The notes under the pieces are model-generated. The model searched no databases. It was not told the origin of the DNA and saw only the letters and a program-made list of their open reading frames with translations. The translations under genes and the position numbers were made by a program. This document shows positions 1 through 4,631 of a DNA stretch of 6,097 nt, piece by piece. The stretch's first letter is position 1. The number at the start of each line of letters is the position of its first letter. The stretch is from Mageeibacillus sp. UBA3708 (lineage in GTDB: Bacteria; Bacillota; Clostridia; Saccharofermentanales; Saccharofermentanaceae), in NCBI GenBank assembly GCA_002371375.1, contig DFIB01000135.1:1-6097 (forward strand), in the 5' to 3' direction.

Positions 1-115
1 GATAATAAGTCCTCTGCCACAGATCCGTGTGAGGCATTGTAGTTATCTCTACTCTGCCGTCCTCTATCCTGTAATTGGACGGTTCTCTCTCCCATCTCAT
101 CTTATCTGTTATCAT
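1..115 (-). CDS. DUF1349-like protein, N-terminal fragment (runs off the left edge)
   Basis: The reverse strand reads from an ATG at 115-113 for 38 open codons to the window edge. The product begins MITDKMRWEREPSNYRIEDG and continues with an ITTMPHTDLWQRTYY segment. The pattern W-x2-EP-x3-Y-x-I-x-DG, then T-x-P-x-TDLW-x-x-TYY, resembles the start of DUF1349 proteins, which have a concanavalin/lectin-like beta-sandwich fold and no well-defined reaction. A strong Shine-Dalgarno sequence (CAGGGAGGTG, minus strand, 130-121) lies 5 nt before the ATG and fixes the start. It is transcribed divergently from the membrane-protein operon. No signal peptide is seen, so a cytoplasmic protein is expected. 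Family assignment is by remembered motif and rests on only 38 residues. Confidence 0.72.
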   Translation of the reverse strand, partial: MITDKMRWEREPSNYRIEDGRVEITTMPHTDLWQRTYY

Positions 116-148
116 ACCGACACCTCCCTGCCATCCGAGTACATGGAT

Positions 149-157
149 ATTTTATCA
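149..157 (-). promoter_or_regulatory. Extended -10 promoter for the DUF1349-like gene
   Basis: On the minus strand, TGA-TAAAAT (157 to 149) gives a TGn-extended -10 element with no convincing -35. The predicted start near 142 would leave a leader of about 27 nt that contains the ribosome binding site at 130-121. Confidence 0.45.
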
Positions 158-189
158 CGGAAACCTGCCATCGCGATACTGCCGGCTTA

Positions 190-217
190 TTGCAAAAGTA
201 CTCTGTCTGTTTATAAT
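190..217 (+). promoter_or_regulatory. Sigma-A-type promoter for the three-gene operon
   Basis: TTGCAA (190-195), a 16-bp spacer and a perfect TATAAT (212-217) precede the first operon gene. The predicted start near 224 gives a leader of about 22 nt with AGAGG at 236-240 as ribosome binding site. GTTTA/TAAAC arms (210-214 and 220-224) surround the -10 and could be chance or a small operator. Confidence 0.6.
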
Positions 218-245
218 TTAAACAAGAAAAAGAATAGAGGCACCT

Positions 246-749
246 ATGAGCAGTATCATCAACAACGATCCATATTCCGTAAGGATCAGAAGGAACAGAG
301 CCACACTCTCGGTAGTGGGAATAGGCGTTGCCGCTTTCGGGTGCTGGAGCATCATCAAGATGATCATGGAGTGTCTGATCGGACCTGTCAGCCCGAGCGT
401 CGTTGAAGATCTTATGGACGATGATATTCTCGTTATTGTTCTTACCGAAGTGCTGTTGATCGTGCTCATGATCACTGATGTTACCCTGAGATTCTACATA
501 GGCTTAAGTGCAAGGAAGGAAGCCGCCGGCGTCCTCCGGAGCCACAAATACATTGTAGTAGCCGTCTTAGTATTCCTCTTCAACGGCTGGGGGCTTATCG
601 AGATTGCCGGAGACATTATAGCGGCGGATGGTCTGTACCTGAGAGATTATATATCCTTCTTTGTGGAGCTGACTTCGCTCGTTCTCCTTCTCGAATTGAT
701 AATCGTGTCGCATAACTGCCGGCCGAAAGGAGGTAAAGATGCAGCTTGA
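246..749 (+). CDS. Four-helix integral membrane protein, unknown family
   Basis: The product has 167 residues and I do not recognise the family. A basic N-terminus (RIRRNR at 13-18) is followed by four hydrophobic stretches at about residues 20-42, 60-83, 102-123 and 134-155. An acidic loop (EDLMDDD, 54-60) separates the first two. By the positive-inside rule the basic N-terminus suggests both ends are cytoplasmic. The start is supported by AGAGG at 236-240, 5 nt before the ATG. The last codons (KGGKDAA) contain the ribosome binding site of the next gene, and the two reading frames overlap by 11 bp, so translation of the DUF6765-like gene is probably coupled to this one. It may anchor or assist that protein, but this is inference from gene order only. 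No catalytic motif is visible. Confidence 0.85.
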   Translation: MSSIINNDPYSVRIRRNRATLSVVGIGVAAFGCWSIIKMIMECLIGPVSPSVVEDLMDDDILVIVLTEVLLIVLMITDVTLRFYIGLSARKEAAGVLRSHKYIVVAVLVFLFNGWGLIEIAGDIIAADGLYLRDYISFFVELTSLVLLLELIIVSHNCRPKGGKDAA

Positions 750-1887
750 CTTCCATTACTATGCGACATACTGTGCTGCATTCATAGCGGGTTATTCTCA
801 CGCCGAGAGCCTTGATATATGTTACTGTGCCCAGTTCGTTGACTGCTGTACAAGATCATTCCTGTCGGAGATCAAAGCACCGCTTCAGGCCGCAACCACC
901 CAGTCACAGACAGAACTTCTTGATGTGAACACCGACATCATCGGTCTTCAGGACATCACGAGAATATGGGCATCTTTCCATTTCCTGCCCGGAGATCTTT
1001 ATGCTCCCGTCAAAGCTTTATTTAAGAATTACAAAAACAAGTACCGTCTGATATGTGCGCCTGACGGCGACCTGGTTGCCAGGACAGTCGAGCTTGCCAA
1101 AGGCAAGGATCTGCACGCAACAGGCGTTGCCATGCATGTTCTGGCCGATACGTGGGCGCACCGGAATTTCGCCGGGACACCGTCAATGGTGATCAATAAT
1201 ACGGACAGCTATTTTTTTGAGATCATGCCTGACGGTTCGCAACGCAAGATCAAGTTCGGACATAACCCCGGAGCGGCTGATGACATCGAGAACGGAAAGT
1301 ACACGAACACCGTCTACAATGTCAGCGAGACAACGATAATGAACCTTGGTCACGGCAGGGCCGGCCATCTCCCCGACTACAGCTTCATCAGATATAAGTA
1401 CATGCCCGCCTGGGATAATTACAGGGAGTGTCTCAAGGACAATCCGGCCGAGTATTATAACGCATTCTGTCAGATGGTCTACGCAATGAGATATCTGAGA
1501 GGCGAAGAGGAGACCTTTGAGACGGGCAGGTACGATGAGGATAATGTGGCGCAGTGGGAGTCCAGGATAAAGGAGATCCTATCCACAAGGCAGACTGATT
1601 CAAGAGCTGACTGGAAGGCCTTTGGCGGTGAACTGTCGGGTGAGGAGATACCTGATTTCGACGAGACCCGTTATGTGGAAGAGTACAGGAATGCACCGAA
1701 AGGCAAGCATTATCTCACCTTCCTCGGCAAGTTTATCATCGCTGCTCTGGCACAGAAGAGCATGGTGACTAATCAGATATACAAATCCGGCAACAAGCTG
1801 GCGGGAATGTCGGTCGATTACAATAAGAAAGGATTCGGCGGCATGAAGGACTTTAAGAGGCTTGTAAAGCACATAGAGGGTAAATAA
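739..1887 (+). CDS. DUF6765-like protein with an H-x3-D-x3-H motif
   Basis: The 382-residue product matches my memory of the DUF6765 family: DFHYY near the N-terminus (4-8), QFVD (32-35), an HFLP segment (81-84), a core HATGVAMHVLADTWAHRNF (126-144), and GHGRAGHLPD (204-213). In the core, H133, D137 and H141 fall one helical turn apart. This resembles the metal-binding helices of the zinc-dependent phospholipase C/P1 nuclease fold, but the resemblance is my inference and the family has no known activity. There is no signal peptide or membrane helix, so it is probably cytoplasmic. The start is fixed by an excellent ribosome binding site, AAAGGAGGT (727-735), inside the previous gene. The stop codon is immediately followed by the ATG of the next gene. 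Its place between two membrane-protein genes suggests a membrane-associated role. Confidence 0.85.
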   Translation: MQLDFHYYATYCAAFIAGYSHAESLDICYCAQFVDCCTRSFLSEIKAPLQAATTQSQTELLDVNTDIIGLQDITRIWASFHFLPGDLYAPVKALFKNYKNKYRLICAPDGDLVARTVELAKGKDLHATGVAMHVLADTWAHRNFAGTPSMVINNTDSYFFEIMPDGSQRKIKFGHNPGAADDIENGKYTNTVYNVSETTIMNLGHGRAGHLPDYSFIRYKYMPAWDNYRECLKDNPAEYYNAFCQMVYAMRYLRGEEETFETGRYDEDNVAQWESRIKEILSTRQTDSRADWKAFGGELSGEEIPDFDETRYVEEYRNAPKGKHYLTFLGKFIIAALAQKSMVTNQIYKSGNKLAGMSVDYNKKGFGGMKDFKRLVKHIEGK

Positions 1888-2421
1888 ATGGGTAAGCTCA
1901 AACGTGTGTGGAACGTCATAAGCGGAATCGTGGTGATACTGTTCGCCGTACTTGCCATGCTCATTCCCGCGGAAGCCTTCATACTCATCGCGCTGATCGC
2001 CGCAACCCTCCTTCTCATAAGGGGATGCCGCTACATCATCTATTATCTGACAATGGCGCAGCACATGGTGGGTGGAAAGATCATCCTGTTCTACGGCATA
2101 TTTATGTTCGATCTCGGCGTCTTTGCCATGACCATATACAGCGAATCCAAAGCGGTAATCCTCATCTACCTCACCGCCGGACACGCGATCTCAGGAGTCA
2201 TCGATATAGTCAGGTCAATACGCAACAGGAAGGACGGCTACTCATCGTGGAGAACTGACATGATCCAGGGCATCGGCAACATCCTTATCGCCCTCATCTG
2301 CGTCATCTTCGTAGGTTCCATCGACATACTTGTCTATGTGTACTGCCTCGGACTTATATATCTGGCCGTTATCAGGATCATCAGGGCTTTCCGCAAGAGC
2401 GCGATAGTTTACATCCAGTAA
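1888..2421 (+). CDS. DUF308/HdeD-like six-helix membrane protein
   Basis: The product has 177 residues with about six hydrophobic segments arranged as three hairpins (roughly 8-25, 29-47, 65-83, 87-106, 127-143, 146-164). The first helix pair (VWNVISGIVVILFAVLAML, then a short turn and a second helix ending in a basic cluster) and its echoes at residue 65 and residue 127 follow the repeat pattern of DUF308/HdeD-type proteins. HdeD is linked to acid resistance in enterobacteria, but the role in Clostridia is unknown. Basic loops (RNRK at 112-115, RAFRK at 166-170) point to the cytoplasm. The ATG directly follows the TAA of the upstream gene, with AGAGGG at 1875-1880 as ribosome binding site, so it is the third gene of the operon. 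No obvious terminator follows it, so read-through into the small gene at 2514 is possible. Confidence 0.82.
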   Translation: MGKLKRVWNVISGIVVILFAVLAMLIPAEAFILIALIAATLLLIRGCRYIIYYLTMAQHMVGGKIILFYGIFMFDLGVFAMTIYSESKAVILIYLTAGHAISGVIDIVRSIRNRKDGYSSWRTDMIQGIGNILIALICVIFVGSIDILVYVYCLGLIYLAVIRIIRAFRKSAIVYIQ

Positions 2422-2428
2422 ATCTGTT

Positions 2429-2457
2429 TTGACAAAATATTGACACACAAGCATAAC
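2429..2457 (+). promoter_or_regulatory. Candidate promoter for the 55-codon gene, with possible Spo0A-like sites
   Basis: A perfect TTGACA (2429-2434), a 17-bp spacer and CATAAC (2452-2457, 4 of 6) form a plausible promoter, with a predicted start near 2464. A second TTGACA lies at 2440-2445, exactly 11 bp downstream. Read on the minus strand the first copy is TTTTGTCAAAA, close to the Spo0A consensus TTTGTCRAAAA, and the second is TGTCAAT. The same bases therefore allow two readings, a promoter or an operator. Confidence 0.45.
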
Positions 2458-2513
2458 ATAACGAACACCGAAGAATATTAGAATACTAACAACAAAGTTA
2501 AGGCGGTGACGTT

Positions 2514-2681
2514 ATGGAGAATGTCAACATTATAAATGATCGCAGTGAGCGCGGCACATCGGGCGAACAAAGACAGTCCTCAGCGGTGATCACTCCCCTC
2601 GGCAGACTGTCATACGAAGACTTCGAGGAGCTTGAGCTGATAGATTTTATGACGATGCTCGAAGAGATGGAAAACAGGTAA
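2514..2681 (+). CDS. 55-residue small acidic protein, paralogue of the 40-residue protein downstream
   Basis: I do not recognise this protein. It starts MENVNIINDRSERGTSGEQR and ends LELIDFMTMLEEMENR. There is no signal peptide, membrane helix or cysteine. The N-terminal half is polar and probably disordered, and the C-terminal 22 residues look like an acidic amphipathic helix. Support for coding: AAGGCGGTGA (2500-2509) matches the ideal Shine-Dalgarno sequence with one mismatch at good spacing. An intrinsic terminator begins at the stop codon. The last 16 residues match the protein encoded at 2869-2991 at 11 of 16 positions, with six synonymous third-base differences at the identical residues. 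The stretch is too short for routine gene callers. A regulatory or adaptor peptide that binds a partner through its C-terminus is a guess. An ORF on the opposite strand is only a shadow. Confidence 0.78.
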   Translation: MENVNIINDRSERGTSGEQRQSSAVITPLGRLSYEDFEELELIDFMTMLEEMENR

Positions 2682-2705
2682 AGCACTCCGGCGGGGTGCT
2701 TTTTT
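2680..2705 (+). terminator. Intrinsic terminator after the 55-codon gene
   Basis: The left arm 2680-2689 (AAAGCACTCC) pairs with 2693-2702 (GGGGTGCTTT) across a 3-nt loop, with one T-G wobble. The right arm merges into six T residues (2700-2705). It starts in the stop codon, so it closes this transcript and probably that of the upstream operon as well. Confidence 0.88.
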
Positions 2706-2750
2706 GTTGCGGCATTTTACCTCAAAATACATTTTCTTAGAATTAGCGAA

Positions 2751-2793
2751 AGTGTCGAAAATCGCTGTTCACTCTTCTGCATTCTGTCGAAAA
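2751..2793 (+). promoter_or_regulatory. Two Spo0A-box matches upstream of the 40-codon gene
   Basis: AGTGTCGAAAA (2751-2761) and TCTGTCGAAAA (2783-2793) each contain the core 0A box TGTCGAA. They match the extended consensus TTTGTCRAAAA at 9 and 10 of 11 positions. Their start-to-start spacing is 32 bp, about three helical turns, on the same strand. A weaker half-match, TAGCGAA (2744-2750), sits 9 bp before the first. Spo0A is the master response regulator of sporulation in Bacilli and Clostridia. If the -10 at 2817 is used, the second box lies at about -46 to -36, the place from which Spo0A activates promoters. Confidence 0.55.
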
Positions 2794-2816
2794 AGCACCC
2801 TCATCTGACAATGTCA

Positions 2817-2822
2817 CATAAT
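2817..2822 (+). promoter_or_regulatory. Candidate -10 of an activator-dependent promoter for the 40-codon gene
   Basis: CATAAT matches the -10 consensus at 5 of 6 positions, with no -35 at normal spacing (2794-2799 reads AGCACC). A Spo0A-box match ends right at the expected -35 position. The predicted start near 2829 gives a leader of about 40 nt. An alternative promoter further upstream is TTTACC (2716-2721), 16 bp, TAGAAT (2738-2743). With that one the Spo0A boxes would lie downstream of the start, a position expected for repression. Confidence 0.4.
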
Positions 2823-2868
2823 ATTCCGCAACTTAATCGTAGAATGGAGAACAGTGAGGTGGGCAGTT

Positions 2869-2991
2869 ATGGACGAAATCTTGATCAAAAACATTACAGA
2901 ACCTGAACAGAACAAACTGACGTCTGAGGACATGCAGTATCTTGAGAAGATCGACTTCCTGACAATGCTGGAGGAGCTGGAAGGGAAATAA
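2869..2991 (+). CDS. 40-residue small acidic protein, shorter paralogue of the 55-residue protein
   Basis: The product begins MDEILIKNITEPEQNKLTSE and ends LEKIDFLTMLEELEGK. I know no family for it. It lacks membrane segments, cysteines and a signal peptide. GAGGTGG (2856-2862) provides the ribosome binding site, and both small genes begin in the same context, GTTATGGA. The C-terminal block LExIDFxTMLEExE is shared with the upstream small gene, with conservative M/L and R/K changes elsewhere, while the N-terminal halves differ. Synonymous differences at conserved residues point to selection on the peptide. An upstream ATG at 2844 is in another frame and reaches a stop after about 20 codons, so it is less likely to be the start. 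The 117-nt inverted repeat begins immediately after the stop codon. Confidence 0.75.
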   Translation: MDEILIKNITEPEQNKLTSEDMQYLEKIDFLTMLEELEGK

Positions 2992-3108
2992 AGCTCAAAG
3001 CCCATGCCCCGGAACTCAGTCGCACTTCGCGGGGATGAGTGTGTGCAAAAACTCTTTGTATGCATACCCGCTCGTGCTCAAAGGAGTTCCGAGGCAGGGC
3101 TTTGAGCT
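2992..3108 (+). repeat. 117-nt long inverted repeat able to form a rod-like RNA or DNA hairpin
   Basis: Left arm 2992-3017 and right arm 3084-3108 pair over 24 positions: AGCTCAAAGCCC with GGGCTTTGAGCT, then a bulged A3004, TGCC with GGCA, one C-A mismatch, and CGGAACTC against GAGTTCCG. The interior can continue the rod with GCAC/GTGC (3022-3025, 3074-3077), GCGG/CCGC (3029-3032, 3068-3071) and GTGTGCA/TGCATAC (3041-3047, 3061-3067, one wobble). It starts directly after the stop of the 40-codon gene. It lacks a proper T-tract (only TTGTTTTG about 10 nt later), so it is not a classical terminator. It could be a processed or stabilising 3' end, a small RNA, or a palindromic repeat element; I see no target-site duplication. 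Confidence 0.8.
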
Positions 3109-3302
3109 ATCGTGGATTGTTTTGTATCGAGCGATGTCCGTAGAGTATTTGTGATAACCATCGTCTTAACGGTCAATAATGTATCTGCTTTCCTGCACCG
3201 GCATCACACAACAAAGCCCCCTCCAATGTGTGTTTTCGCTGAGGGGAGGAATCCTTATACGTTATGCTATAATTATCACATCTATTACAATGGGAGGTCA
3301 TC
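3109..3302. other. Noncoding stretch before the two-helix membrane protein gene
   Basis: Together with the inverted repeat this makes about 310 bases without a convincing gene. It holds a weak hairpin, CCCCTC (3218-3223) with GAGGGG (3241-3246), loop 17 nt. A competing pairing is CCTCC (3220-3224) with GGAGG (3245-3249). The promoter and ribosome binding site of the next gene follow. A 64-codon frame from a GTG at 3112 has no ribosome binding site and runs through the promoter, so I do not call it. Confidence 0.6.
3265..3273 (+). promoter_or_regulatory. Extended -10 promoter of the gene at 3303
   Basis: TGC-TATAAT (3265-3273) is a perfect -10 with the TGn extension. The -35 position (3245-3250, GGAGGA) does not match consensus and falls in the right arm of the weak hairpin. 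The predicted start near 3280 gives a leader of about 23 nt. Confidence 0.6.
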
Positions 3303-3797
3303 GTGAACTGGTCAACACCTACCGCAGATGAACATGAGACCGTCCTTCGCTTCATCAGAAGGATCAGAGTATCCAATATCATTGCATCCTTATTCTTCTT
3401 TCTGTTTGCATGCGCGTGCGTCGCGCTCGGGATCGCAATGATCATCACGGACGGCAATTACTACGGCATCACACCGGTGATCTTCGGGCTCATCATTGCT
3501 GTCGTTGGACTGGGTGTGGCGATCACGGACATGGACAGATATAAGAAGATAAAGGCGCAGGAATACGCTGTAAGCAGATGCCGTGTGGTGTCACGGGACG
3601 TCAGCAGGACAAGATACAGTACGGGCAGGTATGTCAGTATCCTCTGCCCCAACGGCAATATCTCACGTTACAAGGCAAAGGCCTCCGTGTACCGCAGAGC
3701 GGCGGAAGGGGCATCTGCACTCCTGGTGGATTACAGCGAGACGCACAAGGGGCGCCGCGACATAAGCATTGATCTTGTTATCGGCGAAGCGAGATAA
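3303..3797 (+). CDS. Two-helix membrane protein with a basic C-terminal domain, unknown family
   Basis: The 164-residue product is started by GTG, supported by GGGAGGT (3292-3298) four bases upstream. A soluble charged N-terminus (1-23, with RFIRRIR at 16-22) is followed by two hydrophobic helices at about 24-48 and 55-77, joined by a short TDGNYYG turn. After DMDRYKK comes an 85-residue domain rich in short beta-like stretches and arginines (RCRVVSRDVSRTRY, then VSILCPNGNISRY). By the positive-inside rule both ends should be cytoplasmic. The layout resembles small two-helix proteins that carry a compact beta domain, but I recognise no family and infer no activity. It has its own promoter and converges on the AraC gene with 3 bp between stop codons and no visible terminator, so opposing transcripts probably overlap at their 3' ends. 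Confidence 0.82.
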   Translation: MNWSTPTADEHETVLRFIRRIRVSNIIASLFFFLFACACVALGIAMIITDGNYYGITPVIFGLIIAVVGLGVAITDMDRYKKIKAQEYAVSRCRVVSRDVSRTRYSTGRYVSILCPNGNISRYKAKASVYRRAAEGASALLVDYSETHKGRRDISIDLVIGEAR

Positions 3798-3800
3798 ATA

Positions 3801-4520
3801 CTACTCCCTGAACCTGCCGGGAGTCACTCCGCACTCCTTGGTGAAGACTCTGGTGAAATAACTCTGGCTCGGGAAAGCAAGCGCATTGGAGATCCACATT
3901 ATCGGATAGTTAGAATGCTTAAGCATATTGCGCGCCGTCTCTATCTTCTTGATCAGAATAAAGCGGCTGATGCTGACACCGGTCTCTGCCTTGAACAGGC
4001 GTGACAGATATCCTCCGGACAGACCGCATACTCCGCAAAGATCATTGACCCTGATGCGCTCATCCAGATGTTCCATTATATAATCAACACACATCGTAAT
4101 GTGCCGTGAGAAAGTGTCTCCCCCTGCAATCTCCCTCATGCGCTTCGTGTAAGCAAGGGCCATCTCCCCGTGCAACTCGGATATCTCCTCCACAGACCCT
4201 GCCTGATCCGCCAGGAGAATATAATAATCACTCATACTGAATGATTCGGACAGCTGCATACCGCCCTCGATGCATATCCTGGCGATAAGCGCCGTGGTGA
4301 TCACGAAATGATACTTGATATTCTGCAGATTGTCCTCTGCCAGCTTGCCGAGTCCTTCCTTCTCATGGAACCTGTCACGGCAAAGTTTCCTCACCTTGCT
4401 GATGTCTCCCAGCATTATGGAATTGTAGAAATCTTGCTCAGGCAACAAAGAAGCGTGGATCATCCTGTAATCCCTGTTCAAGAACTCCTGGTATGAGATT
4501 TTGCCGCCCCGTGTACTCAT
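3801..4520 (-). CDS. AraC-family transcriptional regulator
   Basis: The 239-residue DNA-binding regulator has its AraC-type double helix-turn-helix in the last 100 residues. The first HTH lies around 159-180 (NDLCGVCGLSGGYLSRLFKAETG region), followed by the linker helix FILIKKIETARNML (187-200). The second HTH lies around 208-232, ending with the typical GVTPGRFRE. The N-terminal part (about 27-135) is all-helical without a cupin, as in many clostridial AraC proteins next to sugar-use genes; its ligand is unknown. It is divergent from the GH16 glucanase gene, so that gene is the likely target. The ATG at 4520 has no ribosome binding site and an in-frame stop just upstream, and the promoter predicts a transcript starting at its first base. 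A later start at codon 20 (4463-4461) has AGGGA 7 nt upstream and remains possible. Confidence 0.92.
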   Translation of the reverse strand: MSTRGGKISYQEFLNRDYRMIHASLLPEQDFYNSIMLGDISKVRKLCRDRFHEKEGLGKLAEDNLQNIKYHFVITTALIARICIEGGMQLSESFSMSDYYILLADQAGSVEEISELHGEMALAYTKRMREIAGGDTFSRHITMCVDYIMEHLDERIRVNDLCGVCGLSGGYLSRLFKAETGVSISRFILIKKIETARNMLKHSNYPIMWISNALAFPSQSYFTRVFTKECGVTPGRFRE

Positions 4521-4526
4521 GCATTA

Positions 4527-4556
4527 ATTATATCATCAAAAGATAATTTAAGTCAT
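4527..4556 (-). promoter_or_regulatory. AraC gene promoter, possibly giving a leaderless mRNA
   Basis: On the minus strand, ATGACT (4556-4551, 4 of 6), an 18-bp spacer and a perfect TATAAT (4532-4527) with a TGA extension (4535-4533) form a strong promoter. The hexamer ends seven positions before 4520, so the predicted first transcribed base is the A of the ATG. Confidence 0.6.
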
Positions 4557-4563
4557 AAAAAGT

Positions 4564-4592
4564 ACATACACGTTCCCTGTAGTATGGTATGT
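4564..4592. promoter_or_regulatory. Candidate AraC operator between the divergent genes
   Basis: ACATAC (4564-4569) and GTATGT (4587-4592) are perfect inverted arms 17 bp apart. An extra GTATG (4582-4586) makes a direct repeat with the second arm. The arms overlap both the -35 and -10 positions of the glucanase promoter. Binding by the adjacent regulator is inference. Confidence 0.35.
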
Positions 4593-4593
4593 T
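4565..4593 (+). promoter_or_regulatory. Weak promoter of the glucanase gene
   Basis: CATACA (4565-4570, 3 of 6), a 17-bp spacer and TATGTT (4588-4593, 4 of 6) with TGG extension (4585-4587) form a poor promoter, as expected for an activator-dependent gene. The leader of about 32 nt includes AATC repeated at 4594, 4600 and 4606, and AGGGA (4622-4626) as ribosome binding site. Confidence 0.45.
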
Positions 4594-4631
4594 AATCGTA
4601 ATCAGAATCAATCATAAAGGCAGGGACAGTT

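Noticed and set aside
127..172. Repeated CCTGCCATC (127-135 and 164-172) around the minus-strand promoter
   Set aside because: It is a single 9-base repeat, and one copy overlaps the ribosome binding site region. Possible operator, but too little evidence.
29..406. 125-codon plus-strand frame
   Set aside because: It runs antisense through the DUF1349-like start, across both promoters and out of frame into the membrane protein gene. It has no ribosome binding site and a low-complexity, basic product.
1600..2184. 194-codon minus-strand frame
   Set aside because: It lies wholly opposite the DUF6765-like and DUF308-like genes and shows no recognisable protein features; it is a shadow of plus-strand coding.
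2814..3065. 83-codon minus-strand frame across the 40-codon gene
   Set aside because: The serine-rich product mirrors the acidic codons on the plus strand, and it crosses half of the hairpin. The plus-strand frame has paralogue support.
2992..3108. Miniature transposable element (MITE) as the main explanation for the inverted repeat
   Set aside because: No target-site duplication is visible at the flanks (TAA on the left, ATCG on the right), and copy number cannot be judged from one window. Kept only as an alternative.
3218..3246. CCCCTC/GAGGGG hairpin as a terminator
   Set aside because: It has a short stem, a 17-nt loop and no T-tract on the plus strand. It might weakly act on the minus strand, but no gene there needs it.
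3112..3306. 64-codon plus-strand frame after the long hairpin
   Set aside because: It has a GTG start without a ribosome binding site and contains the extended -10 promoter and ribosome binding site of the next gene.
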